DNA of 20,991 nucleotides from JAWOJB01 sp046484325 (GTDB taxonomy: Bacteria; Actinomycetota; Acidimicrobiia; Spongiisociales; ZC4RG35): the NCBI GenBank assembly GCA_046484325.1, contig JAWOJB010000031.1, positions 1 through 20,991 on the forward strand. The letters are read 5' to 3'. The notes beneath the pieces were generated by a model that was given only the letters and a program-made list of their open reading frames with translations, did no database searches and was not told where the DNA came from. Shown one piece after another: positions 7,378 to 15,179 of this stretch (within the stretch, counting starts at the first letter, position 1; every line of letters begins with the position of its first letter). The position numbers were made by a program, and so were the translations under genes.

Positions 7378-8400
7378 GTGAGTCTCACACTCGAGGACAT
7401 CGGCCGTCTGGCGGGCGTCTCCCGCTCGACCGTGTCGCGGGTCGTCAACCATCAGCCGAGCGTGAGACCCGATGTGCGTGACCGGGTAGAGGAGGTCATC
7501 CGCCGCACCGGGTACACGCCGAACGTCGCCGCTCGCTCGCTCGTATCCGGCAGGAGCGGGGTGATCGGTCTCGTGATCCCCAGCCGGGTCCACAGCCTCT
7601 TTGCGGATCCCTACTTCGGTCAGCTGATCCAGGGCATCAGTGCCGCCAGCAACCAGAGCGGCACCACCCTCTCGCTGTTCGTGTTCCAGACCGAGGAGGA
7701 GGAGAGCGCGCTGTACCCGCGGGTGGTCACCTCAGGGTTCCTGGACGGCCTCATCCTGACGGCGACCCGGATGGCGGATCCGCTGCTGGCACGGATGGCG
7801 GTCGGCGAGATACCGGTCGTCATGGTGGGACGACCGGACGTCGAAGGTCTCAGCTACGTCGACGTCGACAATCGTGGGGGTGGAGAGCTGGCCGCCACCC
7901 ACCTCTGCGAGCTCGGCTACGAGCGAATCGGGCTGCTCGGCGCACCGACGTCGACGACTGCCGGAGTCGACCGGCTCAACGGCTTCGTCGAGGGCCTCGC
8001 CCTCCACGGCAGGGCGCTCCACCCAAGCCTCCGCGTCGACGGCGACTACTCGGAGGCGAGCGGGTACCGGGCGATGCACCAGCTGATCCCGCGCCGGCCG
8101 GATGCGGTGTTCGTGGCTTCCGACCCCATGGCGCTGGGGGCGCTCAGGGCGCTGCGCGAAGCCGGCCTTCGCGTGCCCGAGGACGTCGCTCTCGTCAGCT
8201 TCGACGGGTCACGGGCCTCGGAGACCTCGGCGCCGGCACTGACCACCGTTCGCCAACCCGTCAACGAGACCGGGGCTCGTTCCGTGCACATGCTCAACGA
8301 CCTGGTGCGAGGTACGGCGACGCCTCCGATCGTGGAGATCATGCCGGTCGAGCTTGTCATCCGGGAGTCCTGCGGTGCGCGCATGAGACGCACGGGGTGA
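7378..8400 (+). CDS. LacI/GalR-family transcriptional regulator
   Basis: 340 residues starting at GTG 7378. This start is chosen because it gives the canonical N-terminus with TLEDIGRLAGVS immediately following and has AAGGTGG upstream; an ATG at 7348 would add ten residues and overlaps an operator. The helix-turn-helix is at about 3-24, the minor-groove hinge helix at about 49-56 (NVAARSL), and the effector-binding periplasmic-binding-like domain fills the rest, from IGLVIPS at about 64 to about 330. It sits between operator sites resembling the CebR box, so it probably represses both divergent units until a gluco-oligosaccharide or pathway intermediate binds. The family is certain; the inducer is unknown. 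Confidence 0.93.
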   Translation: MSLTLEDIGRLAGVSRSTVSRVVNHQPSVRPDVRDRVEEVIRRTGYTPNVAARSLVSGRSGVIGLVIPSRVHSLFADPYFGQLIQGISAASNQSGTTLSLFVFQTEEEESALYPRVVTSGFLDGLILTATRMADPLLARMAVGEIPVVMVGRPDVEGLSYVDVDNRGGGELAATHLCELGYERIGLLGAPTSTTAGVDRLNGFVEGLALHGRALHPSLRVDGDYSEASGYRAMHQLIPRRPDAVFVASDPMALGALRALREAGLRVPEDVALVSFDGSRASETSAPALTTVRQPVNETGARSVHMLNDLVRGTATPPIVEIMPVELVIRESCGARMRRTG

Positions 8401-8597
8401 CCACCGATCGAGTCGGACCGCGGGCCGAATCGGGAGAGCGCCGTGATCGGCTTGACGCACACACCTGAGCCAGGCCCCGCGACACACCGGCCTCGCCATG
8501 CAACTGGCTGCAGGTTCGATCGTCGGGTTCCCTCGGCCGGCGAACGTCCAGGGGCCGGACGCCCAGCACCCACCCCCCATCGAGGAAGGAAACGCCG

Positions 8598-11500
8598 ATG
8601 ACGCTGACCCGGGCCCCCATGACCGACGAGCTGGTGAGCGATGGTCTCATCGAGATCGACGGGGAGAGCTACTACGGGGTATCCGCCGTCGACCGGATGC
8701 CACCGTTCCTGATGAGCGTCGTGAGTGACGGCGACCGCTGGATGTTCGTCTCGAGCACCGGTGCCCTCACCGCCGGAAGGGCCGATGCATCATGCGCGCT
8801 CTTCCCCTACGTCACCGACGATCGGCTCCACGGCACCGCCGGCCGGGTGGGTCCGGTCACGGCGCTCCGGGTCTCGACCGGCGACGGAGACCTCTTGTGG
8901 ATCCCCTTCCAGGAGAGGTCCCGGAAGGCGATGCACCGCCGCCTCTACAAGTCGGTGGCCGGCAACGTCGTCGTGTTCGAGGAGGCGAACCCCGACCTCC
9001 GGTTGAGCTTCCGCTACCGATGGGCGGGCAGCGATCGCTTCGGATTCGTTCGCACGGCGACCCTGGTCAACCAGGGTGACGACCCTGTTCGAGTCGAGCT
9101 GGTCGACGGTCTGGTCAACCTCCTCCCCTACGGACTCGACCCTTTCCTCTACCAGGCCATGAGCAACCTGACCAACGCCTACAAGCGCAGCGAGCTCGTC
9201 GACACGGACGGCCGCCTCGCCGTCTTCTCGCTGGAGTCACGCATCGCCGATCGACCCGAGCCCGCCGAGGTGCTGAGGGCCACGGCGGCCTGGTCGGTCG
9301 GCCTCGCCCACGCCTCCGTGACCATCTCTCCCGAGGCCGTCGCCGACTTCGAGGCCGGCCGGGCCAGCCGGCACGTCTCCCTGGTGACGGGCACGCCCGG
9401 CGCCTACCTGCTGTCGGGCGCCGTCGACCTCGATCCCGGAGACAAGACGTCCTGGCACATCGTGGCCGACGTCGGCCAGGATCAGGTCGCCGTCGCCCGC
9501 CTGCGGAGGCTGCTCCAGACCGACGACGACCTCGAGACGGCGATCACCGCCTCCATCCGAGAGGCCACCGAATCGCTCATCGGGATCATGGCACCGGCCG
9601 ACGCCCTCCAGCGGACCGGCGATCGCATGGCGACCGCCCACCAGATCGCCAACGTCACCTACAACGTGATGCGGGGCGGCATCCCCCTCGGTGGATACGA
9701 GATCGCAACCGCCGGCTTGGAGCGATTCGTGGTCGATCGGAACCGCCGCGTGGCGGACCGCCACCGGACCTGGTTCGACGGGCTCCCGGCGACGATCGAC
9801 CGGGGTTCGCTCCTGGATCGGGTCGCCGAGGACGGCGACACCCAACTCATGCGGCTCGTCCTGGAGTATCTGCCCTTCAGCTTCTCCCGCCGCCACGGCG
9901 ATCCGAGCCGGCCCTGGAACGTCTTCTCGATCCGGGTCCGCGACGAGGCCGGATGTCCGATCGTCCACTACGAGGGGAACTGGCGCGACATCTTCCAGAA
10001 CTGGGAGGCCCTGTGCCTCAGCTTCCCCGAGTACCTGCCGAGCGTGATCTCGGTGTTCGTCAACGCCTCCACCCCGGACGGCTTCAACCCCTACCGGATC
10101 ACCAGCCGGGGCATCGACTGGGAGGTCCCGGACCCGGACGATCCCTGGAGCCACATCGGCTACTGGGGCGATCACCAGATCGTGTATCTCCTGCGCCTGC
10201 TCGAGGCGAGCGATCGGTTCCTCCCAGGGGCGGTCGAGCGGATGCTCTCGGAGCGATGGTTCTGCTACGCCGACGTGCCGTACCGCCTGGCGCCCTACGG
10301 CGATCTGGTGCGCAACCCGAAGGAGACCATCGCCTTCGACGAGCCGGCGGCTGCTCGATCCGCACACCGTGTCGCCGAGGTCGGCGGTGACGGCAAGCTG
10401 GTGTGGGATGCCGACGGGGAGGTGCTGCTCGTCTCGCTGGCCGAGAAGCTGCTGGTGCCCGCGCTGACGAAGCTCTCCAACCTCGTGCCCGGCGGGGGCA
10501 TCTGGATGAACACCCAGCGGCCGGAGTGGAACGACGCCAACAACGCCCTCGCCGGCTTCGGCCTCTCGATGGTGACCCTTCATCACCTCCGCCGTTACCT
10601 TCGACACCTGGCGTCCATGATCCGCTCGGCAGGGCTCGAGCACGTGGATCTCTCCAAGGAGGTCGCCGACTGGATGACCGCCGTCGCCACGGCGCTGGGC
10701 CGGCTTCCCGGGGGCGACGCCCGGCTCACCGATCGAGCTCGCAAGACGGTGATGGACGAGCTCGGACAGGCGTTCTCCGACTACCGGGCCCGCGTCTATA
10801 CCTCGGGCTTCTCGGGATCCGTGTCGGTCGCAGTGGCGGAGATCACCGAGTTGTGCGACCGGGCCATCGAGCATCTCGATGCCACGATCCGCGCCGGCCG
10901 CCGCCCCGACGGCCTCTACCACGCCTACAACCTGGTCCACTTCGAGCCCGACGGTTCGGCCGCCGGAGTCGAACACCTCCACGAGATGCTCGAGGGCCAG
11001 GTGGCGGTCCTCGACTCCGGCGTGCTCTCGGCCGAGGAGCGGGCCGACCTCCTCGATGCACTGTTCTCGAGCGCGATGTACCGGGCCGACCAGCACAGCT
11101 TCATGCTCTACCCGGTCCGCCACCTCCCGCCCTTCCTCGACAAGAACGTCGTACCGCCCCAGGCGGTGACCGCCAACCCGCTGCTGGAGGGGCTGCTCGA
11201 GGCGGGTGACCGTTCGGTGATCGTCACCGACGTCGACGGCCGCCACCGGTTCAACCCCGACTTCTCCAACCGGGGCGGTCTCGAGACGGCCCTCGATCGG
11301 CTGGCCGGTGAGTCCCGGTGGAGCGGTCTCGTGGCCACCCACCGGAAGAGGACCCTTGCGACCTACGAGCAGGTGTTCCGTCACCACGCCTACACGGGCC
11401 GCTCCGGATCGATGTACGGGTACGAGGGCATCGGCTCGATCTACTGGCACATGGTCGCCAAGCTGCTCGTAGCCGTCCAGGACTCCGTGGTGGCGGCGCT

Positions 11501-12071
11501 CACCGATCACGCACCACCGGCGACGCTGCACCGGCTCGTCGACGCCTACTGGAGGGTTCGATCGGGTCTCGGCTTCAACAAGACCGCCGAGGAGTTCGGT
11601 GCCATCCCCCTCGACCCCTACTCCCACTCCCCCGCCCACGCCGGCGCCCAGCAGCCCGGCATGACCGGACTGGTCAAGGAGGAGCTGCTGACCCGGATGC
11701 TCGAGGTGGGCGTCCGGATCGAAGACGGGCAGATCGTGTTCGACCCCGTGTTGCTCCGCAGAGGCGAGTTGCTCCCCCGACCGGAGACGTGGACCGTCTA
11801 CGGCGTCGGAATCGGACCCCTCGAAGTCGAGCTCGACGAAGGCTCCCTGGGCATGACGCTCTGTCAGGTCCCAGTGATCGTCGCGCTCACCACGGGTGAC
11901 GCCGGCGTCGAGATCGTCACCGCCGACGGCAGCACCACCCGCCAACCCGGCCTGCGGGTAGACCGCCCGACCAGTGCCGAGGTGTTCGCCCGATCCGGCG
12001 AGGTCGCCCGAATCCTGGCCCATGTTCCCGCCGCCCTGTTGCGACCTCCGCCCGAACCGGTCCGGCCGTGA
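8598..12071 (+). CDS. Large (alpha/alpha)6-barrel protein resembling GH94-type glycoside phosphorylases; possible beta-glucan phosphorylase
   Basis: 1157 residues with no signal peptide, so cytoplasmic. AAGGA lies 7 nt before the ATG. The first 290 residues look like a beta-sandwich (GFVRTATLVNQGDDPVRVELVDGL), followed by helical segments of an (alpha/alpha)6 barrel and a C-terminal beta region. GH94-like landmarks are WRD (462-464), GYWGDHQ (521-527), EWNDANNAL (643-651; D646 matches the place of the catalytic acid in the GH94 WND motif) and a Gly/Ser/Tyr loop at 934-946 with SGSMYGYEG, similar to the GH94 phosphate-binding loop. Known beta-1,3-glucan phosphorylases of GH149 and GH161 are of about this size. 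Context with GH16 enzymes fits phosphorolysis of imported laminari-oligosaccharides. Motif matching was done by eye; family and activity are inference. The gene follows the regulator by 197 nt and overlaps the aldolase gene. Confidence 0.65.
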   Translation: MTLTRAPMTDELVSDGLIEIDGESYYGVSAVDRMPPFLMSVVSDGDRWMFVSSTGALTAGRADASCALFPYVTDDRLHGTAGRVGPVTALRVSTGDGDLLWIPFQERSRKAMHRRLYKSVAGNVVVFEEANPDLRLSFRYRWAGSDRFGFVRTATLVNQGDDPVRVELVDGLVNLLPYGLDPFLYQAMSNLTNAYKRSELVDTDGRLAVFSLESRIADRPEPAEVLRATAAWSVGLAHASVTISPEAVADFEAGRASRHVSLVTGTPGAYLLSGAVDLDPGDKTSWHIVADVGQDQVAVARLRRLLQTDDDLETAITASIREATESLIGIMAPADALQRTGDRMATAHQIANVTYNVMRGGIPLGGYEIATAGLERFVVDRNRRVADRHRTWFDGLPATIDRGSLLDRVAEDGDTQLMRLVLEYLPFSFSRRHGDPSRPWNVFSIRVRDEAGCPIVHYEGNWRDIFQNWEALCLSFPEYLPSVISVFVNASTPDGFNPYRITSRGIDWEVPDPDDPWSHIGYWGDHQIVYLLRLLEASDRFLPGAVERMLSERWFCYADVPYRLAPYGDLVRNPKETIAFDEPAAARSAHRVAEVGGDGKLVWDADGEVLLVSLAEKLLVPALTKLSNLVPGGGIWMNTQRPEWNDANNALAGFGLSMVTLHHLRRYLRHLASMIRSAGLEHVDLSKEVADWMTAVATALGRLPGGDARLTDRARKTVMDELGQAFSDYRARVYTSGFSGSVSVAVAEITELCDRAIEHLDATIRAGRRPDGLYHAYNLVHFEPDGSAAGVEHLHEMLEGQVAVLDSGVLSAEERADLLDALFSSAMYRADQHSFMLYPVRHLPPFLDKNVVPPQAVTANPLLEGLLEAGDRSVIVTDVDGRHRFNPDFSNRGGLETALDRLAGESRWSGLVATHRKRTLATYEQVFRHHAYTGRSGSMYGYEGIGSIYWHMVAKLLVAVQDSVVAALTDHAPPATLHRLVDAYWRVRSGLGFNKTAEEFGAIPLDPYSHSPAHAGAQQPGMTGLVKEELLTRMLEVGVRIEDGQIVFDPVLLRRGELLPRPETWTVYGVGIGPLEVELDEGSLGMTLCQVPVIVALTTGDAGVEIVTADGSTTRQPGLRVDRPTSAEVFARSGEVARILAHVPAALLRPPPEPVRP

Positions 12072-12736
12072 CCGAGCCCGGGAGAGCCTCGCGTCCTTCG
12101 ATGCGCGCCGGCAGGGCGCTGGCGGGCCTGGCATCGGTTCCGATCATCGGGATCCTGCGTGGCTGCCCTGCGGCCCACGCCGCCTCGGTGGCGGCAGGCG
12201 CGCAGGCGGCCGGCTTGAAGGTGATCGAGGTGACCCTCGACTCACCCGGGGCGCTCCACCAGATCAGGTCGATCGTCGCCCTCGACCTGGACCTGGTCGT
12301 CGGTGTGGGGACCGTCACCAGGGTCGATCAGGTGACCGACGCGGTGGCGGCAGGGGCACGGTTCGTCGTGTCGCCGGTGGTCAGCCCCTCGGTGGTGGAA
12401 CGATGCGTGGCGGTGGGCCTGCCGTGCGTTCCGGGTGCGGCGACTCCCACCGAGATCGCCCTGGCACTCGAGCTGGGTGCCACGGCGGTGAAGGTGTTCC
12501 CCGCTGCCGATCTCGGGGGCCCGGGCTTCATAGCCGCGGTATCCGGCCCACTCGGTAACCCACCCCTGATCCCGACCGGCGGGGTGGACCTCGACAACGC
12601 CCCCCGGTATCTGGCCGCCGGGGCAATGGCTGTGGGCGCCGGGTCGGCCATGTTCGACTCTGATGCGCTCGGTCGAGGCGACGTGGAGCGCATCGGCGAG
12701 GAGGTCGGGCGCTGGGTGGGGGCGCTGGCGCGATGA
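12068..12736 (+). CDS. eda: 2-keto-3-deoxy-6-phosphogluconate (KDPG) aldolase family protein
   Basis: 222 residues from GTG 12068, which overlaps the stop of the upstream gene (GTGA). KDPG aldolase motifs are present in order: GILRG (28-32), IEVTL with E54 as the general base candidate, GVGTV (79-83), SPV, the Schiff-base lysine K142 in VKVFPAA, and PTGGV (169-173). The class I aldolase splits KDPG into pyruvate and glyceraldehyde 3-phosphate. Where classical Eda has RT after EVTL, this protein has DS, which resembles KDP-galactonate aldolases, so the epimer preference is uncertain. The first twelve residues are extra relative to the core and may be absent if translation starts at Met12. It is sandwiched between the phosphorylase-like gene and the KDG kinase gene. 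Confidence 0.9.
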   Translation: MTEPGRASRPSMRAGRALAGLASVPIIGILRGCPAAHAASVAAGAQAAGLKVIEVTLDSPGALHQIRSIVALDLDLVVGVGTVTRVDQVTDAVAAGARFVVSPVVSPSVVERCVAVGLPCVPGAATPTEIALALELGATAVKVFPAADLGGPGFIAAVSGPLGNPPLIPTGGVDLDNAPRYLAAGAMAVGAGSAMFDSDALGRGDVERIGEEVGRWVGALAR

Positions 12737-13686
12737 ACGAGGTCGTCACGGTCGGCGAGGCACTGCTGCGACTCGGTGTTCGATCGGGTGAGCGGCTCGA
12801 GACCGCTACCTCCTTCGACGTCCATGTCGCCGGCGCCGAGGCGAACGTCGCGGTGGCGCTCGCGGGACTCGGTCGCGAGGTGGGGTGGTTCTCGATCCTG
12901 TCGGACAACAGCCTCGGACGGCGGGTGGCCCAGACGCTCACCTCGCTCGGGGTGGACGTGTCCGAGGTGAGATGGGTGGAAGGCGAACGCCTCGGCACCT
13001 ACTACGTGGAGCACTCGGTTCCCCCGCGACCGGTCCGGGTGGTCTACGACCGGACCGACTCGGCGTTCAGTCGCCTCACCGCCGCCGACCTTCCTTGGGA
13101 CTCGATCATGTCTGCCCGGGTGGTGCAGGTCTCGGGGATCACGCCCGCCCTGTCGGCGGGCTGCCGTGCCGCGGTCGTGGAGCTGGCCGACCGGGTCCGG
13201 CGGAGTGAGGCCATGTGGGTGGTCGACGTCAACCATCGTGCCCGGCTGTGGGCTGCGGCCGAGGCGCGGGCGTGCCTCGAGGAGGTGGCGTCCGGTGCCG
13301 GCCTGGTCGTCTGCTCCCGCGAGGACGCAAGGGACGTCTTCCACGTCGCCGGACCTGCGGACGCGGCCGCCGAGGAGCTGGCCGAGCGGCTCGATGCGGC
13401 ACGGGTCGTCGTGACCGACGGCGAGGCGGGTGCCTACTGGCGGATGGGGCGGGCGTTCGGTCACGTGCCCTCGGTGCCCGCCACGATCGTGGATCGGATG
13501 GGCGCCGGTGATGCGCTCACCGCCGGGGTGATCGACGGGGTGCTGGACGGCGACCTCGAGCGGGGCGTGCGACAGGGGGTGGTGATGGCGGCTCTGGCTC
13601 TCGGGATGCGAGGGGATCACCTGCGGACCTCCCGTGAGGAAGTCGATGAGCTCATGCGCGGCCCCGAGCGGGGGGTCGATCGCTGA
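12733..13686 (+). CDS. kdgK: 2-keto-3-deoxygluconate (KDG) kinase, PfkB/ribokinase family
   Basis: 317 residues, the usual size. The start ATG overlaps the stop of the aldolase gene (ATGA). PfkB features are AGAEANVAVAL (33-43, sugar binding), YDRTDSAF (107-114, the pattern seen in KDG kinases), and the anion-hole and catalytic segment GAGDALTAG with base D260. It would phosphorylate KDG to KDPG for the aldolase encoded just upstream, and KDG would come from the ManD-type dehydratase of the divergent operon. This physical split of one pathway over two divergent units suggests joint control by the LacI-type regulator. A fructokinase role is possible but less likely given the aldolase partner. 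Confidence 0.9.
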   Translation: MNEVVTVGEALLRLGVRSGERLETATSFDVHVAGAEANVAVALAGLGREVGWFSILSDNSLGRRVAQTLTSLGVDVSEVRWVEGERLGTYYVEHSVPPRPVRVVYDRTDSAFSRLTAADLPWDSIMSARVVQVSGITPALSAGCRAAVVELADRVRRSEAMWVVDVNHRARLWAAAEARACLEEVASGAGLVVCSREDARDVFHVAGPADAAAEELAERLDAARVVVTDGEAGAYWRMGRAFGHVPSVPATIVDRMGAGDALTAGVIDGVLDGDLERGVRQGVVMAALALGMRGDHLRTSREEVDELMRGPERGVDR

Positions 13687-13794
13687 CGCCCGGCGTAGGC
13701 GCCCATGGGCGTGAGGGCCGGCCCCGCCAACCGAGCCGATAACGCGAGCCCGCGGTGCTCCTCCTGCGGTCCCAAGGCGAGGTAGCTTGCGGCC

Positions 13795-14070
13795 ATGGTC
13801 GACGAGGACGGCGTCCGACGGCTGAGCCGGCTTCTCGGTGGCGCCGGGCGTGCCCACCACGCCGAGTTCGGCGGCCCCAGCTCCCGGTGACCCGAGTGGT
13901 ACGCCGCCCGGATCCACCCCGAGATCGTGGCCATCGTCGGTGGCGACCCGACGGTGGAGCAGGTCGCCGAGTGGCTCCGCCGGGCAGATGAGTCCCACCG
14001 CGCACAGGCGCCCGACGACCCGTGGCCTGCGTTCTACGCCCGCTGGATCCTGGACACGGTGGCGGGCTGA
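13795..14070 (+). pseudogene. Small conserved-looking protein gene interrupted by in-frame TGA
   Basis: From ATG 13795 the frame runs 31 codons, meets TGA at 13888-13890, and continues open for 59 further codons to TGA at 14068. Coding-like content continues after the stop, with PEWYAARIHPEIV and WPAFYARWILD. The two halves contain related segments: HHAEFGGPSSR-stop-PEWYAARI and DDPWPAFYARWI. By comparison with the second, the TGA replaces a Trp (TGG to TGA). I recall the pattern dPdWPxWYAxyl from small actinobacterial proteins, but function is unknown. A TAGCTT box ends 6 nt before the ATG, as for other genes here. It could be a recent nonsense mutation, a sequencing error, or stop-codon readthrough. 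Confidence 0.5.
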
Positions 14071-14098
14071 GCTCCGCCCCGGCTGCTCCCTCGACCAT

Positions 14099-14149
14099 CG
14101 TTCATTGAGCAACCATGAGGCCTCTGCACTCGTCGTTGCTCAATGAACG
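14099..14149. repeat. Perfect 15-bp inverted repeat, candidate terminator or regulatory hairpin
   Basis: Arms CGTTCATTGAGCAAC (14099-14113) and its exact reverse complement (14135-14149) flank a 21-nt loop. The arms are AT-richer than their surroundings. The structure lies 28 nt after the small interrupted gene and 43 nt before the DMT gene. No T-tract follows. It could be a U-less terminator of the kind common in actinobacteria, a protein-binding site, or one copy of a dispersed repeat. Confidence 0.6.
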
Positions 14150-14192
14150 CTCGCCGGCCGCTCGCCGAAGCCGGCCGCCCCGGTAGCGTGGC

Positions 14193-15110
14193 ATGACGCA
14201 GACCCCCTCACCGTCTCGCACCGAGCTCGACCGCCTCGCCGGCGGGCTGATGGTGGTGTTGTCCGCAGCCTGGGGTCTGCAGCAGGTGGCGATCAAGCTC
14301 GCAAGCGCCGGGATCTCGCCGGTGTGGCAGGCGGGGCTGCGGTCGGTCGGGGCCACCGCGGTCGTGCTGATGTGGGTGGGGCTTCGCAGGGTGCGCCTGT
14401 TCACCACCGACGGGACCCTGCTGCCCGGGTTACTGGCAGGACTTCTGTTCGCCGGCGAGTTCGCCATGATCTTCCTCGGGCTGCAGCTCACCAACGCCTC
14501 GCGAGGGGTGATCTTCCTCTACACCGCCCCGTTCTTCGTCGCCCTGGGGGCGGTGCGGCTTCTCCCGCACGAGCATCTCGGCCGGCCGCAGTGGATCGGG
14601 ATGGCACTCGCCTTCGGCGGGGTGTTGGTCCTGTTCGGCGAGAGCCTGCTCGTCTCCTCCGGGGGCGAATGGCGGGGTGACCTGATGATCGTGGTGGCGG
14701 CGGCGTTGTGGGCGGCCACCACCCTCACGATCAAGGTGACCCGGCTGGCCTCCGCACCCGCCGAGAAGACCCTCCTCTATCAGCTGGCGGTGTCGGCGGC
14801 GGCCCTGCCGGCGCTGTCGCTGGCGATGGGCGAGGCCGGGGTGTTCGACCCCACCCCGCTGGTGTGGGCCAGCCTCGGCTTCCAGGCGGTGATCGTCGCC
14901 GGCGTCTCCTACCTGGCCTGGTTCTGGCTGATCCGCCGGTATCCGGCGACCCGGCTGTCGTCGTTCTCGTTCCTCACGCCGGTGATGGGGGTCTTGGCCG
15001 GAGGGGTGATCCTGGGAGAGCCGCTCACCCCGCCGGTGTTCACGTCCCTGGGGATGGTGGGAGCCGGCATCTGGGTGGCGAACCGGTCGTGGTCGGCGAA
15101 GAGGCGCTGA
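14193..15110 (+). CDS. EamA/DMT-family membrane transporter
   Basis: 305 residues with about ten hydrophobic helices arranged as two EamA repeats (about 12-145 and 160-300), the standard layout of the drug/metabolite transporter superfamily. Typical features are the early segment AAWGLQQVAIKLA and the second-half segment SFLTPVMGVLAGGVILGEPL, which is strongly diagnostic of EamA permeases. Members export or import small metabolites such as amino acids or nucleotides, and the substrate cannot be predicted. No ribosome site is visible; TAGCGT lies only 3 nt before the ATG, so the true start or the promoter position is uncertain. It stands alone between an inverted repeat and a convergent gene. 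Confidence 0.9.
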   Translation: MTQTPSPSRTELDRLAGGLMVVLSAAWGLQQVAIKLASAGISPVWQAGLRSVGATAVVLMWVGLRRVRLFTTDGTLLPGLLAGLLFAGEFAMIFLGLQLTNASRGVIFLYTAPFFVALGAVRLLPHEHLGRPQWIGMALAFGGVLVLFGESLLVSSGGEWRGDLMIVVAAALWAATTLTIKVTRLASAPAEKTLLYQLAVSAAALPALSLAMGEAGVFDPTPLVWASLGFQAVIVAGVSYLAWFWLIRRYPATRLSSFSFLTPVMGVLAGGVILGEPLTPPVFTSLGMVGAGIWVANRSWSAKRR

Positions 15111-15143
15111 TGCCCCGCCGGATCGCACGGCGGATGGTCGGCG

Positions 15144-15158
15144 GGGGCCCAAAGCCCC
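15144..15158. terminator. Short GC hairpin between convergent genes, candidate bidirectional terminator
   Basis: GGGGC (15144-15148) pairs with GCCCC (15154-15158) across CCAAA. Surrounding G and C runs allow longer alternative pairings. The 69-nt gap between the convergent DMT and DUF6159-like genes is where a shared terminator is expected. The stem is short and there is no clear T-tract. Confidence 0.3.
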
Positions 15159-15179
15159 TACCCCCGGCCCGACTGACGA

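Noticed and set aside
8401..8597. Possible separate promoter and operator before the phosphorylase-like gene (TTGACG near 8453, GGAGAGCGCC near 8434)
   Set aside because: No -10 box at suitable spacing, and the operator-like string matches only one half-site. Cotranscription with the regulator gene is the simpler reading.
9237..12134. A 965-codon open frame on the minus strand opposite the large phosphorylase-like gene
   Set aside because: Its composition is dominated by Arg, Gly, Asp, His and Val without hydrophobic core patterns or known motifs. It mirrors the third-position GC bias of the opposite gene, which has clear catalytic-type motifs, a ribosome site and tight operon junctions.
13700..13711. 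12-bp palindrome CGCCCATGGGCG after the KDG kinase gene
   Set aside because: Without a loop it makes no good hairpin, it does not match the LacI-type operator core, and such short GC palindromes are expected by chance in this composition.
12328..14112. A 594-codon minus-strand frame opposite the aldolase and kinase genes
   Set aside because: It is antisense to two well-supported genes and shows Arg/His/Pro-rich low-quality composition. It is a by-product of high GC content.
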